This document shows, one piece after another, positions 1 to 8,398 of a stretch of DNA of 64,000 nucleotides (its first letter is position 1; each line of letters opens with the position of its first letter). This stretch comes from Rhodopseudomonas palustris JSC-3b (GTDB lineage: Bacteria; Pseudomonadota; Alphaproteobacteria; Rhizobiales; Xanthobacteraceae), in the NCBI GenBank assembly GCA_000504425.1, contig KI632513.1, forward strand, positions 137,130 to 201,129. Direction: 5' to 3'. The notes under the pieces were generated by a model that worked only from the letters and a program-made list of their open reading frames with translations, made no database searches and was not told the origin of the DNA. Both the position numbers and the translations under genes were made by a program.

Positions 1-646
1 GCGTCAGGCGACGCTGGCGCTGCGTGCCCGCGAGATCACCCTGAAGCGGCCGAAACGCAATCATCCCAGTGAGGCGGCGAAGCTGCCGAAGACCGTGACG
101 CTCACTTTGGTGGAAGCGCGCGAGATTGATCCGCCACAAGCGGCGACGCCGGTGCATTGGCGGCTGCTGACGACGCACCCGGTGACGACGCTGGCGCAGG
201 CCTTGATGATCACCGGCTTCTACCGCCAGCGCTGGACCATCGAGCAATTGTTCCGGGTGATGAAAACCAAGGGCTTCGACATCGAAGCGGTGCGGATCAC
301 CGAGGATGAGCCATTCGAGAACCTGACCACCGCAACCCTGATCGCTGCCATTCAAGTGCTGCAGATGGTACGCGAGCGCGACGGCCAAGCCGGTCGACCG
401 TTACAGGACGCGCTCGCCTCCGACGACCAGCCGGCGCTGGAAGCGATCTGCCAGACCCTCGAAGGCAAAACCGCGAAACAGAAGAACCCGCACCCCAAAG
501 GATCGCTCGCCTACGCCAGCTGGGTCTGCGCCCGGCTCGGCGGATGGACCGGCTACTACGGTAAACCTGGCCCCATCGTCATGCTGCACGGCCTTCAATC
601 ACTGAAGGCCATGCTGCAAGGCTGGAAGCTCCGACAAGATGTGTGA
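1..646 (+). CDS. IS4-family transposase, C-terminal part (5' end outside window)
   Basis: The reading frame is open from the first bases of the window to a TGA at 644-646, so this is the C-terminal 214 or so residues of a longer protein. It carries the DDE-transposase signature Y-x2-R-W-x-I-E-x-L-F-R-x-M-K (around 220-270), typical of the C-terminal catalytic region of IS4 transposases, where the glutamate of YRQRWTIEQLF is the last acid of the DDE triad. A GTG at 95 is only an internal codon. The copy shows no frameshift in the visible part and could be active if the rest is intact. Confidence 0.8.
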   Translation, partial: RQATLALRAREITLKRPKRNHPSEAAKLPKTVTLTLVEAREIDPPQAATPVHWRLLTTHPVTTLAQALMITGFYRQRWTIEQLFRVMKTKGFDIEAVRITEDEPFENLTTATLIAAIQVLQMVRERDGQAGRPLQDALASDDQPALEAICQTLEGKTAKQKNPHPKGSLAYASWVCARLGGWTGYYGKPGPIVMLHGLQSLKAMLQGWKLRQDV

Positions 647-654
647 ATCTCGTA
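1..654 (+). mobile_element. Right end of an IS4-type insertion sequence
   Basis: The window opens inside an insertion sequence whose transposase ends at 646. From about position 655 the sequence matches a chromosomal REP-like repeat found again at about 13494-13550, so the element probably ends near 654. The left end, and so the terminal inverted repeats and target duplication, lie outside the window. The boundary is inferred from where the repeat homology begins. Confidence 0.6.
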
Positions 655-713
655 GGGACGACGCCCGGCCATGACGTGCGGATGGGTTGGTATCAATTGC
701 CGTTGGTATTACC
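655..713. repeat. Truncated REP-like repeat next to the IS end
   Basis: About 55 bases here (CCCGGCCATGACGTGCGG, then a stretch containing TTGGTATCAAT and CGCCGTTGGTAT-like words) match 13494-13550 almost base for base. The left half of the 13.4 kb copy, an inverted REP unit, is missing here and the IS element begins instead. Confidence 0.7.
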
Positions 714-725
714 TGTCGTGGCCGA

Positions 726-2081
726 TTACTTGGCCTTCAGGAAGTCGGCGACTTCGAGCAGCACGAATTCGTTGTCATCGGCCTTGTTGGGATCGCGGCT
801 CGACGAGAACGGCAGGTTGTTGTCATTGCCGACGATGATGTGGCTATCATCGACCTTATCGACATTCTCGATGGTGAAGAACGGGAATGCCAGCGCGCCG
901 TCGGTCAGCTCCTTACGCGCCTTCTTGTTCGGGTCACGGATCTTCATCAGATCGATGAAGCCGATCTTCTTCACCGGCTGGCCGACATTGGCGTCGCTCA
1001 GCTCGATCTTGTAGACGCGCTTGAACTTGGCGAGGTCAGCAAAGCAGTTTTCGGCGCGGGTGCCTTCCGGACACGCTTTGTCCTTGGTGCCTTCGCCATT
1101 GTCGCGCTCGATCACCAGGCCGTGGGTGGCGTCGATCATGTTGAAATCGCCGATCGCGTGGCCGTTCTGCTCGAACACATAATGCCAGGAGCGGCCGGTG
1201 AATTTTTCGGCGGCGACGTCGAATTCCAGAATCCGCGCTACTTCGCGGCCATCGCGCTTTTCCCAGTCCTTGCTGTCGGCATCCCACAGCGGACCCTCGA
1301 GCAGCGGATAGAGGTGCTTGCCGTCCTTGGACGCAGCAAAACCTTCAAAGCCCTTGGAGCGGCGCAGATTGACGCCGCTATAGCTGGCGCCCGGCGCACC
1401 CGGCGACTGCACCGACCAATGGTCGGGCGACTTCACCGGCTTGCCGTCGGCAAGGGTTTCAAACACCGCGAGGATTTTGCCGTTCAGGTCGGCCTTCAGA
1501 ATGTAGGGGCCGAATTCGTCGCCGATCCAGAAATGATCGCCGATGATCTGAAAGCCCTCGGTGTCGAAATCGGCGCCAGTCAGATAGCGCTGCTTGCTGT
1601 CTTCATGGACGATGCGGAACGGCACCTTCTTGTCGGGATCGTGCAGGAACACGGTCTGCTGACGGTCCACTTTGCCGCTGGCCCAATCGATCTTGTGGCG
1701 GCTGAGATAGAGCATCGAGTCCGGCGAATTGTAGCGCGAGCCGAAGCCGTTGTCGGTCAGCACCCAGAAGGTGCCGTCCGCCATCGCCTTGATGCCGGAA
1801 TGGCCCTGCAGCGGCTGGCCGTTGAACGGCACCGCGACGCCGGTCGGCCGGCCGTTCGACTTGCCCATCACCGTGCCCTGCGCGTCGACGCGGCGGCCGG
1901 TGGTGTATTTGCCGGAGGTCTTGAGGTCGTCCGGGGCGTCGGCCGGCGCGGCGACGAAGCTCTGCGCCGGCAGCACGGCATGGCCGGCCAGCGTCGCCGG
2001 GAATTCGCCCTCGCTTTGAGCAGCGGCGCCGCCGGCGGTCAGCAGCAGTGCAGCAACGGAACAAAGCCAACTATGTCGCAT
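726..2081 (-). CDS. Secreted esterase-like activity of phytase family protein
   Basis: A 451-residue exported protein. The start at 2081 is set by a strong AAGGAGG six bases upstream and a classical signal peptide (MRHSWLCSVAALLLTAGGAA-AQ); the longer frame to 2150 lacks both. The rest (GIKAMADGTFWVLTDNGFGS near residue 110, LYPLLEGPLW and FNMIDATHGLVIERDNGEG further on) matches the esterase-like domain of phytase-related proteins (PF13449 type), a beta-propeller fold of unproven substrate, probably periplasmic. It faces mbfA head to head across 154 bp. The family call is from motif memory; substrate unknown. Confidence 0.8.
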   Translation of the reverse strand: MRHSWLCSVAALLLTAGGAAAQSEGEFPATLAGHAVLPAQSFVAAPADAPDDLKTSGKYTTGRRVDAQGTVMGKSNGRPTGVAVPFNGQPLQGHSGIKAMADGTFWVLTDNGFGSRYNSPDSMLYLSRHKIDWASGKVDRQQTVFLHDPDKKVPFRIVHEDSKQRYLTGADFDTEGFQIIGDHFWIGDEFGPYILKADLNGKILAVFETLADGKPVKSPDHWSVQSPGAPGASYSGVNLRRSKGFEGFAASKDGKHLYPLLEGPLWDADSKDWEKRDGREVARILEFDVAAEKFTGRSWHYVFEQNGHAIGDFNMIDATHGLVIERDNGEGTKDKACPEGTRAENCFADLAKFKRVYKIELSDANVGQPVKKIGFIDLMKIRDPNKKARKELTDGALAFPFFTIENVDKVDDSHIIVGNDNNLPFSSSRDPNKADDNEFVLLEVADFLKAK

Positions 2082-2184
2082 CGAAAAGCCTCCTTGTGAT
2101 GACGCGGAGGCTTTTTGCCGAGCGACGATCACAGCCGGCTGACGGATCAATGACGACGTGATGAACGCGGCGCGACGACGCGCT

Positions 2185-2226
2185 TTGACAACGACTGCAC
2201 CGCAACCTAACTTAGAATCCTTCTAA
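2185..2226 (+). promoter_or_regulatory. mbfA promoter with Irr-type iron operator
   Basis: A TTGACA -35 hexamer (2185-2190) and a TAACTT -10-like hexamer 17 bases later (2208-2213) overlap a perfect inverted repeat TTAGAA-TCC-TTCTAA at 2212-2226. This matches the core of the iron control element bound by Irr in rhizobia (TTTAGAA-N3-TTCTAAA). Its position over the -10/start region suits a repressor. mbfA is a known Irr target in Bradyrhizobium and Agrobacterium; here regulation is inferred from the motif. Confidence 0.75.
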
Positions 2227-2235
2227 TGGAGTTGG

Positions 2236-3219
2236 ATGTCGCTGCGGATGAAGGCCTTTGCCGAACTGACGGAACGTGAAATTCTCGCCGTTGCAATCGC
2301 TGGTGAGGAAGAAGACAGCCGGATTTATCTGGCCTTCGCCGAAGACCTCGCGGAACGCTATCCAGACTCCGCCCGGCTGTTCACCGAAATGGCCGAGCAG
2401 GAGAAGAATCACCGCCACATGCTGCTGCAGCTTTACGAGGATCGGTTCGGCCCCAATCTGCCGCCAATCCGTCGTGAAGACGTCAAGGGTTTCATCCGCC
2501 GCCGGCCGATCTGGATGACCCGCAACCTGCCGCTCGATCGAATCCGCAAGGAAGCGGAGACGATGGAGTTCGAGGCGCACCGCTTCTACACGCGCGCCGC
2601 CGAACGCTCGACCGATGTCGGCATCCGCAAATTGCTCACCGATCTCGCCGAGATCGAGAAACACCACGAGCACAACGCGGCAAAACTGTCCGACAAGATT
2701 TTGACCGCGGAAGTGCGCAGCGAGGAGGATCACACCCGTCGCCGCATGTTCGTGCTGCAATATGTGCAGCCGGGCCTTGCCGGCTTGATGGATGGTTCGG
2801 TCTCGACGCTGGCGCCGCTGTTTGCGGCGGCGTTCGCGACCCACAACAATTGGCAGACTTTTCTGGTCGGTCTGGCGGCCTCGATCGGCGCCGGCATTTC
2901 GATGGGCTTTGCGGAAGCGCTGTCCGATGACGGCTCGCTCACTGGGCGCGGCTCGCCCTGGCTGCGTGGCACGATCTGCGGCCTGATGACCACGATCGGC
3001 GGCCTCGGCCACACCATCCCTTATCTGGTGCCGGATGCCTGGGCCAATGCGTTCTGGATCGCCACCGCGATCGCCGGCCTGGTGGTGTTCCTGGAGCTGT
3101 GGGCGATCGCCTATATCCGCGCCAAATACATGGACACGCCGTTCTTGCAGGCGGTGTTCCAGATCGTGCTGGGCGGCGTGGTGGTACTGGCGGCCGGCAT
3201 CTTGATCGGCGGCGCTTAG
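2236..3219 (+). CDS. mbfA: Membrane-bound ferritin-like iron exporter MbfA
   Basis: 327 residues with two parts. The first 160 or so form a ferritin-like diiron bundle with carboxylate/histidine motifs ([45 protein letters not shown]). The rest is a VIT1/CCC1-type membrane domain of about five helices ([19 protein letters not shown], then [10 protein letters not shown]). The protein exports ferrous iron across the inner membrane and guards against iron and peroxide stress. The start at 2236 follows a GGAG at 2229-2232. An Irr-type operator sits just upstream, matching derepression under high iron in relatives. Confidence 0.9.
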   Translation: MSLRMKAFAELTEREILAVAIAGEEEDSRIYLAFAEDLAERYPDSARLFTEMAEQEKNHRHMLLQLYEDRFGPNLPPIRREDVKGFIRRRPIWMTRNLPLDRIRKEAETMEFEAHRFYTRAAERSTDVGIRKLLTDLAEIEKHHEHNAAKLSDKILTAEVRSEEDHTRRRMFVLQYVQPGLAGLMDGSVSTLAPLFAAAFATHNNWQTFLVGLAASIGAGISMGFAEALSDDGSLTGRGSPWLRGTICGLMTTIGGLGHTIPYLVPDAWANAFWIATAIAGLVVFLELWAIAYIRAKYMDTPFLQAVFQIVLGGVVVLAAGILIGGA

Positions 3220-3228
3220 AGCTTTTTC

Positions 3229-3322
3229 GGTTCTGATGGAATCAGAACCGAAACTCTAACTTTATGCTCTGACGCGTTTTCTTGACGCGAACCGGTCCCC
3301 ACTTCGCTCGAAAACGCTATAG
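3229..3322. repeat. REP-like palindromic repeat after mbfA
   Basis: A 9-bp perfect inverted repeat (GGTTCTGAT / ATCAGAACC, 3-base loop, 3229-3249) is followed by a block with ACGCGTTTTCTTGACGCGAA and CGCTCGAAAACGCTATAGC. This composite looks like an intergenic repeat family common in Bradyrhizobium and Rhodopseudomonas. A second, degenerated copy begins at 61460. It may also help end mbfA transcription. Confidence 0.7.
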
Positions 3323-3368
3323 CGCTGCCGCGAATGACCCGGGCGCGGCGCGCCGGGGTGTTATCGCT

Positions 3369-4298
3369 CTAGCTGGTCTTCGGCTGCCGCGCGGCGACAT
3401 AGACCCCGGCCAGCACCAGCGCATAGCCGTAAGCGTGGAATAGCTGCGGCCGCTCGCCCAGGAACACGATCGCCATCGCCGAGCCGAACACCGGGATCAG
3501 GTGAAAGAACGGCGCGGCGCGATTGGCGCCGATCAGCCGCACGCCGCGATTGTAGCAGAGATAGGCCAGGATCGACGGGAAGATCGCCACATAGGCCAGC
3601 GAGGCCGCGTTGGCGAAGTCGACCGCCGCCACCGGCCGCACCATCAGTTCCCAGACCAGCGGCGGAAACAGAAACAGCGCGCCGCAGCCGAACGTGAAGG
3701 CCAGGAACGACAGGCCGTGAATCGCCGGCCGCCGTTGCGTCAGTGCCGAATACAGGCCGAAGATCGCCAGCGCGGTGATGAAGATGATGTCGCCGCGATT
3801 GAGTTCGATTTTGGCGAGCTGGGTGACGTCGCCGCGCAGCAGGATCACAAACACCCCGGCCATCGACACCAGAATGCCGAGCGCCTGCGTCAGCGTCAGC
3901 CGCACGCCGAGAATGATCAGCGACCACAGAGCCACGAACAGCGGCGCGGTCGATTGCAGCAGCAGGATGTTGAGCGCGGTGGTCGATTCCAGCGCGGTGT
4001 ATTGCAGCGTGTTGAAGATCGAGATGCCGCTGATCGAGATCGCCAGCATCAAGGGCAGCCGGCGGCGGATTTCGTGCCAGTCCTGGCGCAGATGGCGCCA
4101 GGCGAACGGCAGCACGATCAGAAACGCGCAGCTCCAGCGCAGGATCGACAGCGTTACCGGCGGAAAATGGCCAGCAGCGAGCCGGCCGACAATGGCGTTG
4201 CCAGCCCAGAACAGCGAGGTCAGGCTGAGCAGCAGATAAGGCTGGTCGGAGACCCAGCCGAAGCGGTGTGGATGAGAAGAAGGCGGCGCAGTCGTCAT
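3369..4298 (-). CDS. EamA/DMT-family transporter
   Basis: 309 residues with about ten predicted membrane helices in two similar halves, the drug/metabolite transporter layout. Supporting stretches are FWAGNAIVGRLAAGHFPP near the N terminus and HLIPVFGSAMAIVFLGERPQ near the C terminus, the latter typical of EamA repeats. It probably moves a small metabolite or amino acid across the inner membrane; the substrate cannot be read from sequence. It lies 131 bp downstream of ybaK on the same strand and may share its transcript. Confidence 0.85.
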   Translation of the reverse strand: MTTAPPSSHPHRFGWVSDQPYLLLSLTSLFWAGNAIVGRLAAGHFPPVTLSILRWSCAFLIVLPFAWRHLRQDWHEIRRRLPLMLAISISGISIFNTLQYTALESTTALNILLLQSTAPLFVALWSLIILGVRLTLTQALGILVSMAGVFVILLRGDVTQLAKIELNRGDIIFITALAIFGLYSALTQRRPAIHGLSFLAFTFGCGALFLFPPLVWELMVRPVAAVDFANAASLAYVAIFPSILAYLCYNRGVRLIGANRAAPFFHLIPVFGSAMAIVFLGERPQLFHAYGYALVLAGVYVAARQPKTS

Positions 4299-4429
4299 TC
4301 AAAGCCCGATCCAGGGCGCGGCCGTGCCTGCGGTTGCCTGCATGATGTGAGCGTCGCTTCCCTGGTTGCCGTCAGCAATACGGATTTTTGCGCCGATCAC
4401 AATCTCGGCTGTGCCGCAGCTGTGCAGAT

Positions 4430-4906
4430 TCAATCGGCGACCAGCGGCGTTGCCCGCGCGCCGATCGCCCGGCACAGCGCGTTGGGGTCGAGCCGGATTT
4501 GCAGCCCGCGCTGCCCGCCATTGAGATAGACCAGCGGTTCCGCAAGTGCGCTTTGTTCCACGGCGGTCGGCAGCTGCTTCTTCTGTCCGAACGGCGAGAT
4601 GCCGCCAACGTGATAGCCGGTCAGCCGCTCGGCATCGGCCGGCTTCATCATCTTGGCGCTCTTGCCGCCAAAGGCACCGGCCAGCTTCTTCATGCTCACT
4701 TCGCGGTCGGACGGCACCACCACGCATACCGGCTTGCCATCGACCTCGGCCATCAGCGTCTTCAACACACAGCTCGCCGGCACGCCGAGCGCTGCGGCCG
4801 CCTGCAGCCCGATCGAGTCGGCGTTTGGGTCGTAGTCGTAGTGATGCAGCGTGAAGTCGATCTTGAGCTTGTCGAGCGCCTGGGTGGCGCGGGTGGTCTT
4901 GGACAT
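4430..4906 (-). CDS. ybaK: Cys-tRNA(Pro)/Cys-tRNA(Cys) deacylase YbaK
   Basis: 158 residues, the normal length of the YbaK/EbsC family. It hydrolyses cysteine wrongly attached to tRNA(Pro) in the cytoplasm. Seen here: the N-terminal THHYDYDP-like strand, a conserved lysine in VLKTLM, PSDREVSMKKLA, and the GGISPFGQKK loop near residue 100 that helps form the substrate pocket. Its ATG lies six bases after the stop of the aldo/keto reductase, so the two are probably co-transcribed. Confidence 0.9.
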   Translation of the reverse strand: MSKTTRATQALDKLKIDFTLHHYDYDPNADSIGLQAAAALGVPASCVLKTLMAEVDGKPVCVVVPSDREVSMKKLAGAFGGKSAKMMKPADAERLTGYHVGGISPFGQKKQLPTAVEQSALAEPLVYLNGGQRGLQIRLDPNALCRAIGARATPLVAD

Positions 4907-4912
4907 TGCGGC

Positions 4913-5734
4913 TCATTCATCCCATTGCGGCGCGAACGGCGGATTGACGAAGCGCTGGTCTTTCGGCAGCCGCGCGATCGCGGCGCGGTCATCGTCATCA
5001 AGCTTGAGATCGAGCGCGGCGAGATTGCTGCGCTGGCTGGCGGGGCTGCCTGATTTCGGAATCGCCAGCACGTTATCCTGTTGCAGCAACCACGCCAGCG
5101 CCACCTGCGATGGCGTGGCGCCGTGCTTGTTGGCGATCGCCTGGAGCTGCGGATAAGAGGCGAGGCGGCCCTGCGCCAATGGCGCATAGGCCACGATCGG
5201 AATGCCATGGCGCTGCGCATAGTCGCTCAGCCGGTCTTGGCCGAGCAGCACGTGATATTCGATTTGGTTGCAGGCAATCGGCGCCTGCAGTTGCTCAACC
5301 GCCTGCTTGAGCAAAGCCACCGGGAAATTGCACACGCCGATCGCGCGGGCGCCGCCTTGCTCCTTGATGCTCAGCAGCGTACGCAGCGCGGCGGCAAGGT
5401 CCATGTCCGGTGCCGGCCAATGGATCAGATAAAAATCGACATAATCCGTCTTCAGCTTGGCGAGGCTGGCATCAAACGCGCGGCGGATCGCATCGGGCGC
5501 CAGATTCTGCCACCACACTTTGGTGGTGATGTGGATCTGATCGCGTGCAATCCCGCAGTTTGCTACTGCATCGCCGACCGCGTCCTCATTGGCATACATT
5601 TCCGCGGTGTCGATGTGGCGATAACCGAGCGCCAGCGCGCTTTCGACCGCGACGCGGCATGGTTCGCCTTGCAGCCGGAACGTACCAAGCCCAAGCTTAG
5701 GAACCTGCAGTCCCTGGATAGTGATTCGATCCAT
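4913..5734 (-). CDS. Aldo/keto reductase (2,5-diketo-gluconate reductase type)
   Basis: 273 residues, the usual size for an NADPH-dependent aldo/keto reductase with a TIM-barrel fold. It begins MDRITIQGLQVPKLGLGTF, shows YRHIDTAEMYANEDAVG (catalytic Asp and Tyr near residues 40-50), VDFYLIHWP (catalytic His), GVCNFPVALL and a C-terminal AIPKSGSPA cofactor loop. I chose ATG 5734 over the open frame to 5884 because homology starts there. A 9/10 FixK-like box at 5871-5884 lies in the divergent promoter. Likely reduces aldehydes or ketones; substrate unknown. Confidence 0.88.
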   Translation of the reverse strand: MDRITIQGLQVPKLGLGTFRLQGEPCRVAVESALALGYRHIDTAEMYANEDAVGDAVANCGIARDQIHITTKVWWQNLAPDAIRRAFDASLAKLKTDYVDFYLIHWPAPDMDLAAALRTLLSIKEQGGARAIGVCNFPVALLKQAVEQLQAPIACNQIEYHVLLGQDRLSDYAQRHGIPIVAYAPLAQGRLASYPQLQAIANKHGATPSQVALAWLLQQDNVLAIPKSGSPASQRSNLAALDLKLDDDDRAAIARLPKDQRFVNPPFAPQWDE

Positions 5735-5870
5735 GTCAGTTCCCATGCGCGCGGGGTGTCGGATGTGATCGTCAGACAAGCAAGCCGTGCCGGGGGCGGT
5801 CAAGAGCGCAGCGCCACTTCGCTGACTTCCGCAATAGCCCAGCCGTCGCGACCTTTGGTCCGGACACAAC

Positions 5871-5884
5871 CTGACCTGGATCAA
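5871..5884. promoter_or_regulatory. FixK/FNR-like box before the phosphorylase operon
   Basis: CTGAC-CTGG-ATCAA, one mismatch from the consensus TTGAY-N4-RTCAA. Its centre is 62 bases before the ATG at 5940; a class-II start 41.5 bases downstream would fall near 5919 and leave a 21-base leader. This suits the plus-strand operon better than the minus-strand aldo/keto reductase, whose leader would be about 100 bases. Confidence 0.55.
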
Positions 5885-5939
5885 TTGCGGGCTGGACGAA
5901 GCGGGCCATCCTCAACCACCTGCACTGTTCTGGCTTGTC

Positions 5940-7484
5940 ATGATGTCTCCTGTTGATGCTTCCCGGCCACAACTCACGATCCGTCAGATCCGCCTCGACA
6001 CTGGCCGCGAGAACGTCGCGGTGATTTCGCGGCGCTCGCGCGCGCTGCGTCCGGAAGTGTTCAGCGGTTTCAGCCGTGTCGAGATCAGGCGCGGCACCAA
6101 ATCGCTGCTGGCGACGCTGCTGATTTCCGATGATGACGCCTTGATCGGCCCCGATGATCTCGGCCTCGCCGAGCCGTCGTTCCGCCGGTTCGGTGAGCCG
6201 GTCGGGACCGCAGTGACGGTGTCGCCGGCACCGCCGCCCGCCAGCCTCGATGCGGTGCGCGGCAAGATTCAGGGCCGCACGCTGGCCGCGGACGAGATCA
6301 AGGCGATCGTCAACGATCTGGCACGCTATCGCTACTCCGACATGGAAATCGCCGCGTTCCTGATCGGCTGCGCGCGCTTCATGACCTCCGATGAATTGCT
6401 GGCGATGGTGGCGGCGATGGCCTCGGTCGGCACCCAGCTGCGCTGGGATCGGCCGGTGGTGGTCGATAAGCACTGCATCGGCGGCATTCCGGGCAATCGC
6501 ACCTCGATGGTGCTGGTGCCGATCGTCGCCGCCCACGGCCTGACGATTCCGAAAACCTCGTCGCGCGCCATCACCTCGCCGGCCGGCACCGCCGACACTA
6601 TGGAAGTGCTGGCGCGGGTCGATGTCGGCGTCGCCGAGATGAAGGAAATCGTCGCGGCCTGCAATGGCTGCATGATCTGGGGCGGCCACGTCAATCTGTC
6701 GCCAGCCGACGATATTCTGATCTCGGTGGAACGGCCGCTCTGCCTCGACACCCGCGAGCAGATGGTGGCTTCGATCATGTCAAAGAAACTCGCCGCTGGT
6801 TCCACCCATCTCTTGGTCGATCTGCCGGTCGGTCCGTCCGCCAAGGTCACCGGCGCCACCGACGCGATGCGGCTGCGCAAGCTGTTCGAATTCGTCGGCG
6901 ATCACTATGGCATCGCGGTCGAAACCATCACCACCGACGGCCGCCAGCCGATCGGCAATGGCATCGGCCCGGTGCTGGAAGCGCAGGACGTGATGGCCGT
7001 GCTTGGCAATGATCCGAAGGCGCCACCTGATCTGCGCGAAAAATCGCTGCGGCTCGCTGGTCGTCTATTGGAATACGATCCGCAGCTGCGCGGTGGCTCG
7101 GGCTATGCGCGCGCCCGCGAATTGCTGGAAAGCGGCGCGGCGCTCAAGCAGATGCAGAAGATCATCGACAATCAGGGCCCCTCGACCTGTCGCAAGGATC
7201 TCGGCACGCTCACCGCCGATGTGGTGGCGCCGCGCGACGGCGTGGTCACCGCGATCGATTGTCTGCAACTCAACCGGCTGGCGCGCACCGCCGGCGCGCC
7301 GATCGACAAGGGCGCGGGCATCAAATTGTTCAAGAAGGTCGGCGACCGGGTCGAGGCCGGCGAGCCGTTGTATCGCATCTATGCGTTCGATCCGTCGGAG
7401 CGCGAATTGACGCTGGCCGCCGCAGAGGAAACCAGCGGCTACACTGTGGATGGAGAACAGTCGTTCCGGGAGCAGGTGTTGTGA
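5940..7484 (+). CDS. AMP phosphorylase / thymidine phosphorylase family protein
   Basis: 514 residues of the pyrimidine-nucleoside phosphorylase family. The signature [20 protein letters not shown] (about residues 200-220) is the phosphate/nucleoside site, and residues 85-500 cover the three family domains. About 85 extra N-terminal residues make it longer than E. coli DeoA (about 440) and match the size and layout of archaeal AMP phosphorylase, which turns AMP plus phosphate into adenine plus ribose-1,5-bisphosphate. Whether this enzyme prefers nucleotides or nucleosides cannot be settled here. Its TGA overlaps the GTG of the PRPP synthetase gene. Confidence 0.8.
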   Translation: MMSPVDASRPQLTIRQIRLDTGRENVAVISRRSRALRPEVFSGFSRVEIRRGTKSLLATLLISDDDALIGPDDLGLAEPSFRRFGEPVGTAVTVSPAPPPASLDAVRGKIQGRTLAADEIKAIVNDLARYRYSDMEIAAFLIGCARFMTSDELLAMVAAMASVGTQLRWDRPVVVDKHCIGGIPGNRTSMVLVPIVAAHGLTIPKTSSRAITSPAGTADTMEVLARVDVGVAEMKEIVAACNGCMIWGGHVNLSPADDILISVERPLCLDTREQMVASIMSKKLAAGSTHLLVDLPVGPSAKVTGATDAMRLRKLFEFVGDHYGIAVETITTDGRQPIGNGIGPVLEAQDVMAVLGNDPKAPPDLREKSLRLAGRLLEYDPQLRGGSGYARARELLESGAALKQMQKIIDNQGPSTCRKDLGTLTADVVAPRDGVVTAIDCLQLNRLARTAGAPIDKGAGIKLFKKVGDRVEAGEPLYRIYAFDPSERELTLAAAEETSGYTVDGEQSFREQVL

Positions 7485-8398
7485 GCGCGGTCCGGATCGT
7501 CGCGCTGCCCGAGTCGAGCGAAGCGGCGCGGCGTCTGGCGGTGCGGCTCGGCGTGCCGATCGATCTGATCGAGCAGCATCGTTTTCCCGATGGCGAATTG
7601 CGGGTGCGGGTCGGCGACGTCGCGCCGACCATGCTGATCTATGCCTCGCTCGACCGGCCCAATGACAAGCTGATCGCGCTGCTGTTTGCCTGCGAGGCGC
7701 TGCGCCGCGGCGGCGCCCAGCGCATCGTGCTGATCGCGCCCTATCTGTGCTACATGCGGCAGGACACGGCATTCCGGCCGGGCGAGGCGATCAGCCAGCG
7801 CGTGATCGGGCAGTTGCTGGGCAGGGCGGTCGATCGGGTGATCACCGTGGATGCGCATCTGCACCGCACCCCGGAGATCAGCGCGGTGTTCGCCGACATC
7901 GAGGCGGAAAACCTGTCCGCCGCGCCGGCGATGGCGGCGGCGCTGTCGGGCTCGCTGGCTGCCGACACCATCGTGGTCGGGCCAGACGCGGAGTCGCTGC
8001 CCTGGGTCAGCAATCTTGCCAGCCGGCTTGGCTGCGACTGTGCGGTCGCAACCAAGACCAGGCGCGATGATCGCACGGTCGAGGTCGGCTTTGCCGATCC
8101 GACGCAATTCGTGCTGCGCCCGGTGCTGCTGGTCGATGACATCGTGTCCTCGGGCGGAACGCTGATCGCCTGCGCCAAGGCGCTGCGCGCTGCCGGTGCC
8201 ACCTATATCGATGCGGTGATCACCCACGCGCTGTTTCCGCTCGGCATGCTGCAAGCCTTCAGTTCCGCCGGCATCCGCACCATGCGTTCCACCGACAGTG
8301 TCGCGCATCCCACCAATGCGATCGCGCTCGATGCGCTGTTCGCCGAGGCGCTGCACAACGAACTTGTCTCGCCGCTTGCTTCAGGGGCATCCCGATGA
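7481..8398 (+). CDS. prs: Ribose-phosphate pyrophosphokinase (PRPP synthetase) family protein
   Basis: 305 residues starting at GTG 7481, four bases overlapping the upstream stop, with GGAGCAGG just before; the open frame from 7259 is only read-through. Seen: [12 protein letters not shown], the ATP-binding [18 protein letters not shown] (family norm Y-x-R-Q-D-R), and the PRPP loop [13 protein letters not shown] (family DD-x3-T/S-GGT). The enzyme makes PRPP from ribose-5-phosphate and ATP. It looks like a divergent, archaeal-like paralogue rather than the main housekeeping copy, which is not visible in the window. It is probably translationally coupled to both neighbours. Confidence 0.82.
   Translation: MSAVRIVALPESSEAARRLAVRLGVPIDLIEQHRFPDGELRVRVGDVAPTMLIYASLDRPNDKLIALLFACEALRRGGAQRIVLIAPYLCYMRQDTAFRPGEAISQRVIGQLLGRAVDRVITVDAHLHRTPEISAVFADIEAENLSAAPAMAAALSGSLAADTIVVGPDAESLPWVSNLASRLGCDCAVATKTRRDDRTVEVGFADPTQFVLRPVLLVDDIVSSGGTLIACAKALRAAGATYIDAVITHALFPLGMLQAFSSAGIRTMRSTDSVAHPTNAIALDALFAEALHNELVSPLASGASR

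Noticed and set aside
687-2099. 470-codon plus-strand open frame
   Set aside because: Mirror of the phytase-like gene on the other strand. The minus-strand frame has signal peptide, ribosome site and family motifs; this one has none.
3501-4529. 342-codon plus-strand open frame
   Set aside because: Arg/Gln/His-rich shadow of the EamA transporter gene, typical of GC-rich antisense frames.
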